Below the pieces are notes generated by a model. That model did no database searches and was not told the origin of the DNA. It saw only the letters and a list, made by a program, of their open reading frames with translations. This document shows positions 23,150-35,641 of a stretch of DNA of 64,000 nucleotides, piece after piece. This stretch comes from Amanita rubescens (Eukaryota; Basidiomycota; Agaricomycetes; Agaricales; Amanitaceae). The position numbers were made by a program, and so were the translations under genes. The stretch lies in contig WION01000015.1 in assembly GCA_015039365.1 (NCBI GenBank), positions 372,001-436,000 of the forward strand, in the 5' to 3' direction. Each line of letters opens with the position of its first letter. The stretch's first letter is position 1.

Positions 23150-23676
23150 AATCGGGATATTTCGGGAAGTTTGGATTTATTTGGCAATTTTGCTCTTCCC
23201 GACAACGAGTGTGCCGCCGATGCTATCAACCATTCCTTCGCGCTGCTTCCAGACCCACCCTCCTTACTACCAGTGCGAGGCTCACATCTCATTCGGTTTG
23301 CGAGCTCCCATGCGCAAGAATCATTCGAAGTCTTTCACGGAACGCTACGTTACTTTCTTCCAGGGTGCCGAAGACCTCTTCGAGGTCCAACGCGGCTTGA
23401 ACAACTGCTTTGCCCACGATCTGGTACCAGCTCCCTCTGTTATTGAGGCTGCGTTGAGGGCGTCGCGACGGGTAAATGACTACGCGACCTGCGGTCCGCA
23501 TCTTTGAGGGTGTCAAGGAGAAGGTGGAAAACAAGTCACAATATCAGGCATATCTAGACGAGCTCAAACCTGTGCGGGAGGAGCTTGGTATGTTTCTACG
23601 TGATATCAAGTGGCCCTTTTTCATGATTTCTTGTGCCACAGGAATCACGTTGAAGGAGGAGCTTTATGATCAATAG
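23150..23676 (+). pseudogene. COX6: Cytochrome c oxidase subunit VI (COX6) copy with frameshifts
   Basis: The conserved body is clear: GAEDLFEVQRGLNNCFAHDL, VPAPSVIEAALRASRRVNDY, AVRIFEGVKEKVENKSQYQA, YLDELKPVREELG, then a GT-AG intron and ITLKEELYDQ ending at 23676. COX6 (Va in animals) is a nuclear-encoded subunit of respiratory complex IV. Here the mitochondrial-presequence-like part (CYQPFLRAASRPTLLTTSAR), the RFASSHAQESFE part and the SFTERYVTFFQ part lie in three different frames. An extra T at 23490 also breaks VNDYAT|AVRIF. With several indels this copy is probably dead, and a working COX6 should exist elsewhere in the genome. Confidence 0.75.
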
Positions 23677-26600
23677 ATGCGTGTTATGTTGCAAGTAAGC
23701 TTCAAACGCAGACTTTTTGTTCCTTTCGTGACTGTTTGCGTCTCAGAGACTTCGAGGAGATTTTTTACTGGGGGTCTTGTATTATTGATCCCTCAAGTAG
23801 TTCACGTCTCTGGACTATGATAACAATATCTTCGTCTCTGAACTCCTCGCTGCGTATTTTGAACTGAATATCATTTGAACGTTCATTGGACAACCCCCGC
23901 GTTTCCTAATAAGAAAAGTCTCGCGCCAATTTCCATACTAGATTCAAATTAATTATATTCAATTTCATCTAATACAGTTATACATCGTGCTCTGCAACGC
24001 TGTTGCTGATTGAGGACGCCCATGAAAACAACTATAGCATTAAATCTCCATTAACCGTCTCCGCGGGTCGCTAAACTTTGACTCGTTGTTGCGATGTCGT
24101 CTCTGTTGATCTTGATAGCAAACAGCAATATAAGCGAATTGAATCGAGCGCTAGGCCATTATTTGGCAAGACCAAGAGACGGTGCCAGAGAACGGTGCCT
24201 TGGGGACAGTTCAGATAACTGTGACGATGCTATGAAGGGCAAACCTTCGACTTGCCATTAGAGTCTTATACCTGCTGGTGGCGTCGCTGATACTTGTCTT
24301 GATGGAGCAAGTGCTCGTCGCCTGGCTGTTACAGCGTGTCGTCCTCGCCCATGGGCTTAGGGCATTTTGGATAAACTTCATGAGCTCCGCTTCATATGAC
24401 CGCACAGGTGGAGACAGGTGGCGCTTAGCAGCCCCTCTTGCCAATCGTTGCATTGCTGATAACACATCGTGCATCATGACTGGGGTCTCTCGTGAGCTGC
24501 GGATACCGTGACTGCGCCGGAGCCTCAGCCTGACGCTGACTTCTAGTTCTCCGTCTGGTAAAGTGGAGATTGAATCTTGGCGCCGCCCGGACGGAAAGGC
24601 AAACCACGCTGCTATAGTACGAAGGGAATTGCTGTGAATAGCTGAGATCCGATGAATAGAGCCACACAAGGTAACCAGGGCATACCAAATAATGAGTAGC
24701 GATCGCGATGGCCCTGAATTCGAAAAACACCCTGGTTAAATGGTGGTAACACTGCATTGAATCTGTAACAGATACCCCAGGAATACTGGTCGTCCTTATT
24801 GACGTATTCACTTTTGGGGCTTTTCGGAGTCTCTTGGTAGCCCCGTAATCTCCATACGCCCAAGACGTTCCTTTATGCTCGGAGAGTCAACGTCATCTGG
24901 GGGTACAGACTTCCACACTCAGCCCGCTGGTTGCCAGAGAAGATTTTTAAATAATTCATGCCGCGACACCACATGGTACGCGCCGAAATTTACTCTATCC
25001 TTGATTCCTCTCCCGTATCATGGATGCATTTTCCTAGGCCCTCAGAGAATAACACCTTTTGCCCAGAAATCTCACACGGAAGGGTGGAGTGGGCTGTGTC
25101 CTCGTTGAATACCAAAAGCATCCGTGCTTCCTGTACCTGGATAACCAAGTCATTTGGATGTTATGGACGTCTTTGTCCTCATTGTTGTGTCGGATATCTT
25201 TGGCAGGTACAGGAAAAGCAACACAGCGATTGACAAGCGATGATGCATTGATTCAGCGGATGCGGCATGAAAGTGTGACTCATGTAGCATCTGGACAATA
25301 GTGCATTACCCAAATACTGACTATCGTATCACAGGACGGGCGCCAGACCGGCCTAAGTTGCTAATTTAATTTTTTGTCGGTTTGTGTACGCAGTACTAGT
25401 CACTAATGGCTCACCCTACAGCCGGAGATCTAGTCGGCTACTCGGAGGACGGTGGCCGACGCGAGAATGTAACGCAACTCTATACGTCTAAGTCGTTATA
25501 GTCCAAGCTTCATTGAAGTTCAAGGGTGACCCGACAAGGACACAGGCCTTCGCTGCATTATGATGCCGTGGATATTATTCATTGGTACATTGGATACTGG
25601 GTGGAACGTCCAAGTTTGCGGGGCCTGGATTTTCCATATTAAGCCTAAATATTAAAATAACCTAGGCCTAGACTCACTTTAAAATTAGTCAGCCGGCACA
25701 CCGGCCACATAAATAGCGGAGGCAATTACGTGTACGCGCGTCACGCGTCGGCATTGACTACCGCCGAGTCATATTGCATTGGTACAAGGACCCGTAGACT
25801 TGGTGCAGCCATTTCGAATGTTGACTCCAATTCCGAGTCCAAGAAGCATAGCATCAGGCCTATAGACCAGTCCTAATGCCTGAGGCCTGATGTATAAATT
25901 ATAATGGACCTTCGGATTTTGCAGATTCTCCATGCCCGGAGAAATTTTCGTATTCCATTTGGCGGCAGCCTGAAGTTTCCTTGGCAGGCAGCCCGCAGCA
26001 GGCGTGAAAATTGCCTTCCCTTGAAACCTGGCCAGTGCCAAATTTTACCCTCTAATTTTTTTTTTGAGTTCCTAGTTCCACATGATTTTTGAGCAGGCTC
26101 GGGGGGAACTTGAGCCGAAAATGGAGTGGCGCCGCTCGCCTGTGTTATGCCCCGTAGGCTTGCATAGACAAGGCTGACACTGCCGATGTATATATTAGTA
26201 TGATTGGCAGTGCCGATGCCTGCCAATTCGGTGAAAGTCCGAACTTTGGTCCTTACACATTTGGACTTTACCCCGAATCGATCGAATGGCTCTTTCACCT
26301 TCTATTGGCATATTTGAAACAGCAACTCCCATAATACTTGATGCCTGAGTATCGCTCTGCTCCCATAATTTTGGGCCTACACTTGTAAGTAGTGCCTCAA
26401 AAAATCCACAGTTTGTCCTTGACTCACAAGTTTGGAACCAACGAGGTAACCCACGTCGTCAATAAACGATTCCCAAGATATGCCCTCGCAGAACTGAGAG
26501 CGCTCAAGATGTTGCTGACCAGTGCGAGCGCAACGCCATTTCCGACTTGTATCCACTATTCACGGACATGCACAGCGGCTTGGGCGTCGCGCTATTCACA

Positions 26601-28137
26601 ATTTTCTATCGATCTTCCAAGTCTTTACCTTGATTTCCATCCCGCCCATATCCTGAGCAACCCGTGAATCCCGCCCGTGTCACGCCCATAACCTGGGGTC
26701 GGCGCCCAGGTATGATACAGGCCTCCAACATTCCCTAGTCCAAACGGACTCTAGCCACGTACCGGCTAATACTACAACGTGTGTTGTCCTTGGTCGCCTT
26801 GTCGTTGTGAGCATTCTCAACTCGTTTTTTAGGTTCTCCATGCTGTGATCATACACGACGACCAATTTGTCCAGCTCATCTCTTGATCATTGTCACCCGT
26901 TTTCTTCCCATTCATGTTATGGGCAGCCGAGCTTCACAACGTCAAGATAACTCGCTAAGGGATGCGGAGAAATGCCCCTGCGGGCCGCCGTGCATGATCA
27001 TTGCGAGTTTTTTCCATCAAGTTTACCTACCATTATCATACGCGTCCAACTGTTGAACATCACCAAGCGCTTGTCAATAATCTTCTACCCGTGATGTGAC
27101 AACTAGCGTCGTCCTTGCGTTAGTTTTGGAGTCCTGTACCATCTCCTCCGTCCCGATCGCCACCAGGACGACACCGCACGATCTAGACGTACTCATTGTC
27201 GCGGTTGCGCGCGTAGAAACGGGAGTTTCCAGCGACAATTGATCACAGTTATGATCACTTGTGTAGGGACTACTAGGTAAGTCCGCTGTTAACTATTTTT
27301 GGAAATCTGACACTCATGGTTCTGAAAGATGTCAATAAAAATCGACATGTACATGTGCACTTGTCACGGCTTCGACAGCCTTTAAATTGTTGATCATATG
27401 GCGCATGTGAAGTGGGTGATCGCATCAACAGAAGAACCTTTCATATAGCGTAGCGTGCTGCGTGTAAGGCTTTCCATTCTTCTCGTTGACAGTTTAGAGA
27501 TGCTGCACGGAGCAAGTCCGGAACATAGCGTGCGGGGAGATATATAAGCTTGGAAATGATTCGGTTCTCTTCTCATCAAAGTATGTGTTCTGTTTTGCAG
27601 CCGCTGTTATTTGATACTGCTGGCTGATATCACACCTTTCTTCGCCTGGGATCAGGGAATACGAATGGGCTCACCATCAACGTCTCTCGATTCTTCTCCT
27701 TAACCTTTCTCCTCGACGCTCATAACCGGATCTCTTGACAAAAGAATCGGTTCCCAATTCCAGGCTGTGGTCAAGAACGCAAATGAGTATCGGCAACATA
27801 CGCACTGTGACGGTAAACCATGATACTTCCTTTGTGCCGATATTGTCCAGTGCATGTCGCTCGTGGCAGGGAGGGGAGGGTGAGGGTGTTCAATTTTCTT
27901 CCTCTGGCGCACAGCCCAGCGAACGAAAAAATTGGCGCGCGCCTATTAACGCAAATAAACAACGCGATCACAGCATTTTGATTCATACGAGGTTCACTCT
28001 CTACCACTTCTTCCTCCCAGCATTTGACGGAGTCAACGCTAGGCAGTATCGCTACGACCTCTTACTTAACCTATCCGACAACTACAACCTTGGTTTTACG
28101 ACAACAAACGATCCAAGATCGTATAGACGCTGGTACC
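23677..28137. other. Long stretch without a supported gene
   Basis: I read both strands and found no convincing exon chain or family pattern over ~4.5 kb. Short frames at 24.2-24.9 and 24.9-25.3 kb have no recognisable motif. A ~10 bp inverted repeat lies around 25851-25890 and an A/T-rich run near 26050. The stretch could hold relics of mobile elements that I cannot identify. Confidence 0.35.
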
Positions 28138-28775
28138 ATGGCCGTTAAGGATTGTCGCTCTTTTGCACGCTTGACTGCTGCTATTGCCTGTAAGTTTTTT
28201 ACCTTACAACTTGGTCATGGAACTAATGAGCGCATGACATCTCAGGTGCCACTTCTCTATTCGGCTTTGCCATATTGATTGTCGCAGCCACTATTATAGT
28301 TGTCACGCATAACAAGGCCCCCTTAAATCCAGACGCCTACGCCTACCTCCCGACTCCGTGTTATACGGAGCTCGAATGCGATATCGTAACAAATCCTATT
28401 GTCAATTTGCATCTACTCGTCGTACTATTAGGACTTTTTTATGTCCTAGTAATACTGATATCGGGCCTCACGTTTAATCTTCGATTCCTGAACTTTGTGA
28501 CGCTTGGGATGTGCTGTGCTTTGGTACTTTTATTGCGCGCTCTCTTTTTCCGTTACGTAAGTCTCCATTTGATAGGTGTCCAATGCGCTCCAATATCTTA
28601 ACAGGGCTTGACGCTGTTGGCAGTACTCGATCTACAGGAACCTGTCACTCGAGACAGGGCATTAAAATATGTTGTCAATTCAGGTTTCATCTACTTTCTG
28701 GCGCTATCCATGACTTTTTGGCTCTCCGCAACGTTGTTGGGGGGCGGTATAATTCTATTCGTCTTGTCCCAGTGA
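28138..28775 (+). CDS. Small multi-pass membrane protein, unknown function
   Basis: Three exons (28138-28189, 28246-28556, 28605-28775) sum to 534 nt, 177 residues, with clean GT-AG introns. Hydrophobic segments suggest four membrane spans: FGFAILIVAATIIVV, LHLLVVLLGLFYVLVILIS, a LGMCCALVLLLRALFF stretch, and YFLALSMTFWLSATLLGGGI near the C-terminus. The loop between spans 1 and 2 has two Cys (CYTELEC) that could form a disulfide. I do not recognise the family; the overall look is that of fungal-specific integral membrane proteins. There are no close neighbours. Confidence 0.65.
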
Positions 28776-30084
28776 CAGACTTTGTTTCGACGATACCTGC
28801 CAGCCGGGCAACATATCGTTTACTGCGTCGATTTGCACTAAATTCCATGGTTAAAACTTTACAAAACTTAAAAATACTATTTTACATACTCTCGGTTAGA
28901 TCTCATTGCAGCTACACTTTGCTATAGCCACACTGTTTATATTATGTCGTTAAATGACATTATCACCATAACAATTGTACAACTCGCCTCCCACATTCTT
29001 TAAGGACTGAGATGATCAATCTAACTATCATTTACGAATAATCATCTGGTTCGAGAAAACGTACCAGAGTGGCATGATACTCAGGACGGACAATGCAGAA
29101 ATCCGCAAAGCAATATATTTGGAATCAATCCTGTGCTTTGTGCAGAAACGTGTCCAGATAATCGATGACGTAGTACCGCAACATTTCGGAAGGGCCCAAA
29201 CTCGTTTGCGGGCAACATCTGTCATCGATCCGTCCGCCCAACCTTCGCGGGATATCGATAACGCCCCAGCGCTTATCGATTACCGTTGCGCGTATAGCCC
29301 ATCCTAATACTTGCTACTTCCTTGAAAGAATGGACAGCGGCCAAAAATGTCTTTCCAACAAAATGAGGTATCATGTCGCGGGGCTCCAAGGAGATGACGT
29401 GGACAGCTTGAGCACCAATCTTCGTAGTTAGAATATCCACAGCTGCACAAATAGTTCACTGCAGTACCGCTGAATCAGGAAAGGAAAAGTAACACTGCTT
29501 GCGGTCGATCGTTGGTCCCGGTGCAATGCGTACTGCTAAACGACCTGAATCCGCCGAGCTTGGCTTGGCCGGTGATTTAACCGATTATAGCTGCGGCGTC
29601 CCGGGTCGAAGATCCTCGTCCTCATGCACTACCGGGTACAGCGGGTTTCCGGAGCTAATCGATAAGGAGATACTATCTGTGCAATGTCTTTTAGAGTTAT
29701 GTTAAACTCTGCTACGAGCGGTAAAGTCACAGAACACCTATACCTTCAAGCACCTTTATACGTTCAACAGCTTGAACTGTAAGCTCGAGCTGATTGACAC
29801 TTCGACGCCGCAAGTAGATGACCGTTGGGTATCATGCCCGCAGCCCGACCACTGGCAACACAACTCGGTCTAGTACATAACACGAACACACAAACGCGAA
29901 TTTGGCCCAAGTCCGAGGAAACGCGCCCGCGGCAAGGTAAGGGGAACGGATAACGAAAACATGCCGGATCCACGTTGAAGTTGAATTCTAACATCCAATC
30001 CCAGTGCTGCAGTAGTGCTGCGCGTGTCAATGCAGATCTGGAGATTAACCGGCTCATCTTCTAGCCTGAGCTCCGAGTCATTCC
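28776..30084. other. No supported gene
   Basis: Nothing recognisable on either strand between the membrane protein and the oxidoreductase. Confidence 0.4.
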
Positions 30085-31617
30085 ATGATGTCAAAAAATC
30101 AACCACGTCGTCCAGCGCCACAAGAAACGCGTGCTGTTGTGCTGAAGCAGTCCGCGCCAGAACGAGGCCCACTGTATCACGATGCGGTGCTAACGACGAA
30201 ACCTATTCCGGCTCTGAAAGAAGGCGAAGTTTTAGTCAAGATGACTGCTGCTGGGTACAATCACCGAGAAGTCAGAATTAGTACATATCCGTCTAATAAA
30301 GCACATTGACCGATACTTGTGTAGGTATGGATCAGAATGGGGCTATACCCAAGAATCCTTATAGGGAGTACTTTCGGAGCGGACGGGGCAGGAAAGTTTG
30401 CTATGACCGACATTCTCCGTTCCCGACCTGGAATTGAACAAATCTACAGGAATTGTGATTGCTTCAAGTGATCCTTATGATACTCTCTTGAACAAGCGGG
30501 TGTTCTTGAGCCCTTTCCGCGGATGGATCGATGATCCGGATGGCCCAGAATCTGAGTACGTATAGCATGTCACCGGAACTTGTGAACTTGTCAGAAAAAT
30601 TTCAATTGACAAAAACAGCTTTGGCATTCTTGGCGGCGGTGCCTTTCCACCCATTGGCACGTTTTCAGAGTATGTTGTTGTAGAACGCAATCAGGTTATC
30701 CACAGCCCCGACCATCTGGATGATGTTCACATAGCCGCTTGGCCCGTAGGCGGAGTGACCGCTTGGAGGTGCGAATCGTACCTTATCGTGATCCTAAATT
30801 ATGGTTAACGTATTAAGAGCAACCATGGTTAAGGGCAAAGTATCTGCAGGGCAGAACGTCCTGATCACTGGCATCGGTGGGGGAGTAGCCATACTCGCTC
30901 TCCAACTGTGCGTAGCGAAGGGAGCCAACGTCTACGTTACGAGCGGAGACGAAGAGAAGGTTCGCAAGGCAATCGAACTGGGCGCCAGAGGCGGCGCGAA
31001 TTATAAAAACAGTAAGCGAGTCATATTTTAGTCATGTCAACCAAAGCTGACAAGGTAAACTCGCCCTCGCACGAACGAAGGCGACTGGCCGACACAAATT
31101 TCAGCTCTCCTGTCAAAAGATGCGAAAGAGAATGGAGGAACAGAGACGCTTGACGTTGTCATCGATTCCGGCGGCGGCGATATCATGGCACAAATCGGAA
31201 AGATATTGAAACAGGGTGGAAGCGTTGTTTGTTATGGAATGTAAGGAAGCACTAGCGATTTGTCCTTGCTTCTGTTAACCGTAAGAATAGGACGGGCGGG
31301 CCAAAAATCACTTTCACTATGCGTGAAGTCTTGAAGAACCAACATGTCCTCGGTACGTTCCTCTGATTGAGTATTGCTAGTTTTGAAACGTCTCCATTTG
31401 CGTTGACGAACTAGGCTCAACAATGGGGTCGCACAAAGATCTCGTTGATGCAACTGCTTTCCTTTGCACTCATCGGATCATCCCAGTAGTCAGCCATATC
31501 ATAGATGGTCTCGAACAAGCCGAAGAGGGCTTCGAACTCATACGCGAAGGACGTCAGTTTGGTAAGGTTGTTATAAGGAATCGCGACACGTCTGTCACTT
31601 TGCAACACAAGTTATGA
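30085..31617 (+). CDS. MDR-family NAD(P)H quinone reductase / zinc-type alcohol dehydrogenase-like
   Basis: Multi-exon gene. The N-terminal GroES-like part reads PIPALKEGEVLVKMTAAGYN, then VWIRMGLYPRI and STFGADGAG. The Rossmann part has the nucleotide-binding segment LITGIGGGVAILALQL, then AKGANVYVTSGDEEKV, DVVIDSGGGDIMAQIGKIL and GGSVVCYGMTGGPKITFTMR, and ends with FGKVVIRN and a short tail. It lacks the structural zinc Cys cluster, as is usual in the quinone-reductase-like branch. Most introns are placed cleanly (for example 30271-30324). At 30390-30440 the only GT-AG choice gives the wrong phase for the downstream GIVIASSDPYDTLLNKRVFL, so one base is missing or extra, or an unusual splice is used. 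Substrate unknown. Confidence 0.72.
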
Positions 31618-31896
31618 AAGAAAGAAATTATGTATAGTATAGTAGCTACACTGTAGGCAAGGAGTGATTTCGGAATGGCTGAAAGAGGGCTGAAAGATGG
31701 ATCACTTCTGGCAGCTCTGTGTGACCAGGCTCTGGATACTATACTGGAGCTCCTTCCGCGTTACAAGTCCTTAGTTCACAAAGGACGGCGCGAAAATCGA
31801 GCCTAATTTGCTACAGAGGGCACATAAACTAGAATCCCCCTAAAAACTCATATCGAGAATTAAACTTTCGGCGGCCTTGGGTCTACAGGGATAAAG

Positions 31897-33004
31897 TCAA
31901 CCATCTTGTGCACCAATAGAAGAGATGTATTTCTGGGTGTTTTCTTCCACCGTGCCAGTCCAGCTCGTGCCCTCAACCTCGCAGGCCTTCCACGACGGCA
32001 TGGCGCGCGTCGCCGCAAGGATGTCAGCGATGACGTCTGCGTTCAGCGCTAGTGTACGTTGACCTGATGGTGCCGTCGTCATGGGGTGAAGCGGCAGCTG
32101 TGCTTCCGCAGATCTGTTGTTGTCGTTGAGTGGTAGGCTATCACGTTTAAAGGAATTTGAGGCGTTGTCGAACACTTGTCTCGACGAGATCCAGTCTTGC
32201 CAAAGTATGTCATCGGGGACGGTTGGAGCAACAGGTTGAAAGGGGTGAAATCCACGGACGCGCATCTCCTGGATTATAAATAGGGAAGGGAAGGCATATC
32301 TATCATTGATATCAAGGGCAATAGCTTTACCGTGGAATTGCTGAAGGTACTCGTCACCGGAGTAGTTGATAAACACGAACTTGCGAATCTGTTACTGTAA
32401 ATACTTGACCCGGATCAAAGGCGAATCGATCTCACGTCTGGAAAGAAACGGATGAAGAAAGCATATGAATCAAATTGGCGGTGATGGGTTGCACACATAA
32501 TCATGCCATTGCGCGGTTCATGACGAGGTAGAGCTTTGGCCAGACTAGGAATCCAACGGCGCTCCTTGAGGTCCTTCCACTGTGCCTCACATCAGCCTCA
32601 GGAGGGCTCAAATGCAGTTCTCACTTACAGTATGAGGCTCCGAGTTCCATGATAACGTGGCAACGCTCCAGACTCCCAACACCATAAACCCCACAAAGGA
32701 CACAGCGACATATTCCGAGGAACCGGTCTCGTTGATCTAATCCAGTGCGGAACGCGGTGGTCGTCGACAAAGCCGACAAGTCACAGTCTGACCAACCGTA
32801 CTCCGGAGTGGGTGGGGTACGTTGAGGGGGAGGGAGTCCGAATGTGGGCAAAGGTGCCATTATAAAACCTCGATGTAAATCGATATATGTATAAGGACGC
32901 CCTACGATCGATCGACATCCTTTCTTTCCCTCACAATCCATTGTACCTAGATGCCATTGACCCCTCGAATACAGTGATCCCGTTCTGTCGTCATTCTCCT
33001 TCAA
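31897..33004 (-). CDS. HNH-nuclease-domain protein (HNH_2-like)
   Basis: Exons on the minus strand chain from 33004 (or a better start at MAPLPTFGLPPPQ, about 32862) to a stop at 31897-31899. A Cys-rich core CRCVLCGVYGVGSLERCHVI is followed, after an intron with GTAAGT, by WKDLKERRWIPSLAKALPRH and NGMIMCATHHRQFDSYAFFI. The pattern R-C-H ... N-G-x2-x-C ... H-H-x2-F-D matches the HNH_2 type (ββα-metal fold). The downstream half (FVFINYSGDEYLQQFHGKAI and onward) is unassigned. Proteins of this shape are scattered through Agaricomycete genomes; whether they cut nucleic acid is unknown. The splice joining the HNH part to the C-terminal exon is inferred. Confidence 0.6.
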
Positions 33005-33325
33005 TCATACCTAATTTAATCGTCGCAGAATAACTATCATAAATCTAGTCGAAAGACATCATTTATTGTGTACCGCTTACTCAGAAACAAAGTGTTTTAT
33101 TTCGTCTATCTTTCAGTCCGTTCCGAAACTCCTCCTTGCCTGCAGTGTATAGTTGGATAGGAATGATACAGTATGTGATGTAATGTCGTAGGACTCGACT
33201 CCTGTTTTGGCATTACGCCATTATCCGCAATCCGTTATAGCGATGTGCCGTACTCTTGTAATGGACGATTACAGGATCCTTGTTCCCAGATATCCAAGAG
33301 AGTTATGATGCGCGTGGGCATAACC
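33005..33325. other. No supported gene
   Basis: Intergenic: the 5' flank of the HNH gene and 3' flank of the next minus-strand gene. Nothing recognised. Confidence 0.4.
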
Positions 33326-34901
33326 CTAACGTCGCCGAGATCGAAGAGTCAAAGGCGCGATGTTCTCTTTTCCATCTCCATTCCGGGATTTAGTCTTGAC
33401 TGGGGTTTGTAGCCGCGGTGAATTCGCTGAATTTGCCAGAGGAGCGCGGACGTGCGTTGGGGTATGATCTTGATCTCCTGGAAAGTTCGCGTTGACGGGC
33501 GTCAAAGGTTCTTGCAAGAATTCAGATTCATCACCGACAACGAAAGTGATGGAAGACGGTGTACAAAGCGCAGAGTGAGTATCCAAGTTGGAACTAAATT
33601 CTGTGTGTTTGTCGTTACCATATACCGAGGATTGAGATCTAGATCGTCGCAGTTTGGCAGCAGTCGCAGCGTCGCTCCAAATGTCGTCAGATGCGTCCCC
33701 AAAATCCGATAATGCGGGAGAACTGCTTCGTGGGGGTGTTCGCGGACCACCGGAGTCAAGCGTAGAAATTGATGTATTGGCTTCATCTTTTTCAGCCGTG
33801 TCGTTCTGAGTAGGTTCGTCGGAGATAACTTCAGAGTAGTCATCGAGTACCAGTGATAAGACTGAAGGATGGGATATTATCAAGCCATCGAACCCAGAGA
33901 AAGGTGAGTCAGCTTCTCCGAGCAGGGGTCCGGCCAGTTGCTGTTCGCCCGAATCTGATCCTCTCAGGCGTAGGTCCTGATTAATTTTCGCTTCAAATCC
34001 ATTCTCAAATCCGTCTTCTGGGCATCCACGGCAGAAATCCTGGTATGCGAGCATAGGGAACGAGTTAGAGGCTTCTGATCTAGGTTCGACAGGAAAGCAG
34101 CCGCGAAAGCAATGCTCGTCGACCGGATAGATTTTGATCAGAGGTATGGAGCTAGTTGAAGCGATAGGAGAGTCAGGAGAGGAAAGCGAAATGGAAGAGC
34201 AAGATTCGCCTGTTCCCAGAGCAAAGTTAGCGCCGACAGTGAAGCCAGAGTTGATAAAAGCGGTAGCGTCAACTGAGAATCCATCTCGAGCAGGCAATGG
34301 ACGGATGAGAGGCTGTTGTTGAAAGAACGCTGAAATGACTTGACCCGTCTAATATAATTTCGGACGACAATCAAAGGGGGAATAACGCCTATATGCAGGT
34401 ACTTACAATGAATGACGTACACGCGTACGAAGGAAAGTAGATGACCCGAGCATTGATGCTATCAAGGAGATCTTCGACGTCCATTCCGTGCTGGCTTGGA
34501 TCGGTGGGGTCGCCAAAGACACTCTTCAAAGTCATTCTTCTTGGAGGTGCATCCCCTGTTGATACAGTGCCAGCAGGGATTTCATACAAAATAACACCGC
34601 TCAAGCCCAGTGATTCCAGCCTAGCAAAACGACGCCGTTGGCGAACAGGAGACGCCGAGGCTTCTTCTTCGGAAAGATCGCAGTATAAGCAGTGCCCTAG
34701 GGTTCGTTTCCAGATCAGACCCGCTGAATGACGGTGCCGCCGAGGATTGAAGTTCTTGTGGGTTTCGACAAGATCGTCAGGGCGGGGTGAAGGTATTAGA
34801 ACTGAATGGAGCGCAGAGGACCATAAAGAGCATGGACCAGCCTTGCTGATAGGAATAGTGTTGTTCATGGGTATCGTGTGCGGTAAAAGCCTGATGTTCA
34901 C
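33326..34901 (-). CDS. Large disordered Ser/Pro-rich protein, unknown
   Basis: Two exons. The first runs from 34901 (alternatively MNNTIPISK at about 34868) through GHCLYCDLSEEE and VEDLLDSINARVIYFPSYAC to a GTAAGT donor. The second begins PLIRPLPARDGFSVDAT and continues to 33326. The C-terminal ~300 residues are rich in Ser, Asp, Glu and Pro with many SP/TP sites (TPPRSSSPALSDFGDASDD) and a basic end (TLRSRRR), which suggests a phosphorylated, disordered, possibly nuclear protein. An ENIAP stretch near the end slightly recalls cell-cycle regulators with KEN-box degrons (DGKENIAP contains KEN), but I would not assign a function on that. Confidence 0.6.
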
Positions 34902-35641
34902 CGCCAGCTCAAGCAGTTTCGCGGAGTGTGAAATTTCCTGCTCCGCCTAGCTCGAGGTTGCCGTACGTCGTATCTTTCATCTTCCAGCTTCGGCCTTGAG
35001 AATAAGCAATGTACAATGGTTCTGACCCCTCGCGCCCGAAGCTGTAGATGCCAAGGCCAAATCAGGCAGGTTGAATCATCACCTGATGACGTCCTATGAC
35101 ACTTTAGTTGATGGTATATTGATAGAATCCATCATCACGGACCCAAAGTTTTCCGGTGATGGGATATGACTCATTGAAGGTCAGTATTATTATGTCACGA
35201 AAGATCCATCTGCCTCTCTCCTTCAAAGGAGGAGTAGAATATGTCATGCTGAGGATGTTTAGCTAATTTTCGTCCCCTTCGTTCTCCAATTTATCGTCCG
35301 AAGAGTTTTTTCAAGGGAAAGCCAAGATATTTCTTTTGTTTCACGTAAGAGCACGATCAATCAGTTCGTCGCTGCAATACGACATCTTTCAGGTTCGAAA
35401 TAATTATTTATAGATACATGTGTCCCTCACTATTTGACAGCGCCCCATCTGTAGATAAAGAGATAGAAGCTGATAGAAGTCAGCGAGCGAGAAGCGCAGG
35501 ATCGAGAAATTATTGAACAGACATAACTGAAGTCAAGCACCAGGAGCTTTGCGGTCGGACGTGTCGCATGTTCCCCTTAGTGATGGATTTCAAGTTTATT
35601 AATAGCCCCGGGCCACACAAGTTAGCCGGTCTTTGCGTCCC
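34902..35641. other. No supported gene
   Basis: Divergent intergenic region between a minus- and a plus-strand gene. No coding pattern seen. Confidence 0.4.

Noticed and set aside
24211..25301. Cluster of overlapping 60-150 codon frames on both strands
   Set aside because: No conserved motif, no consistent GT-AG chain, and frames overlap each other; likely chance.
25851..25890. Perfect ~10-bp inverted repeat (CATCAGGCCT / AGGCCTGATG)
   Set aside because: Too short, with no flanking target-site duplication or transposase; not enough to call a mobile element.
33452..33843. Open frames on both strands inside the disordered Ser/Pro-rich gene
   Set aside because: Shadows of the longer coding frame 33326-34297 on the minus strand.
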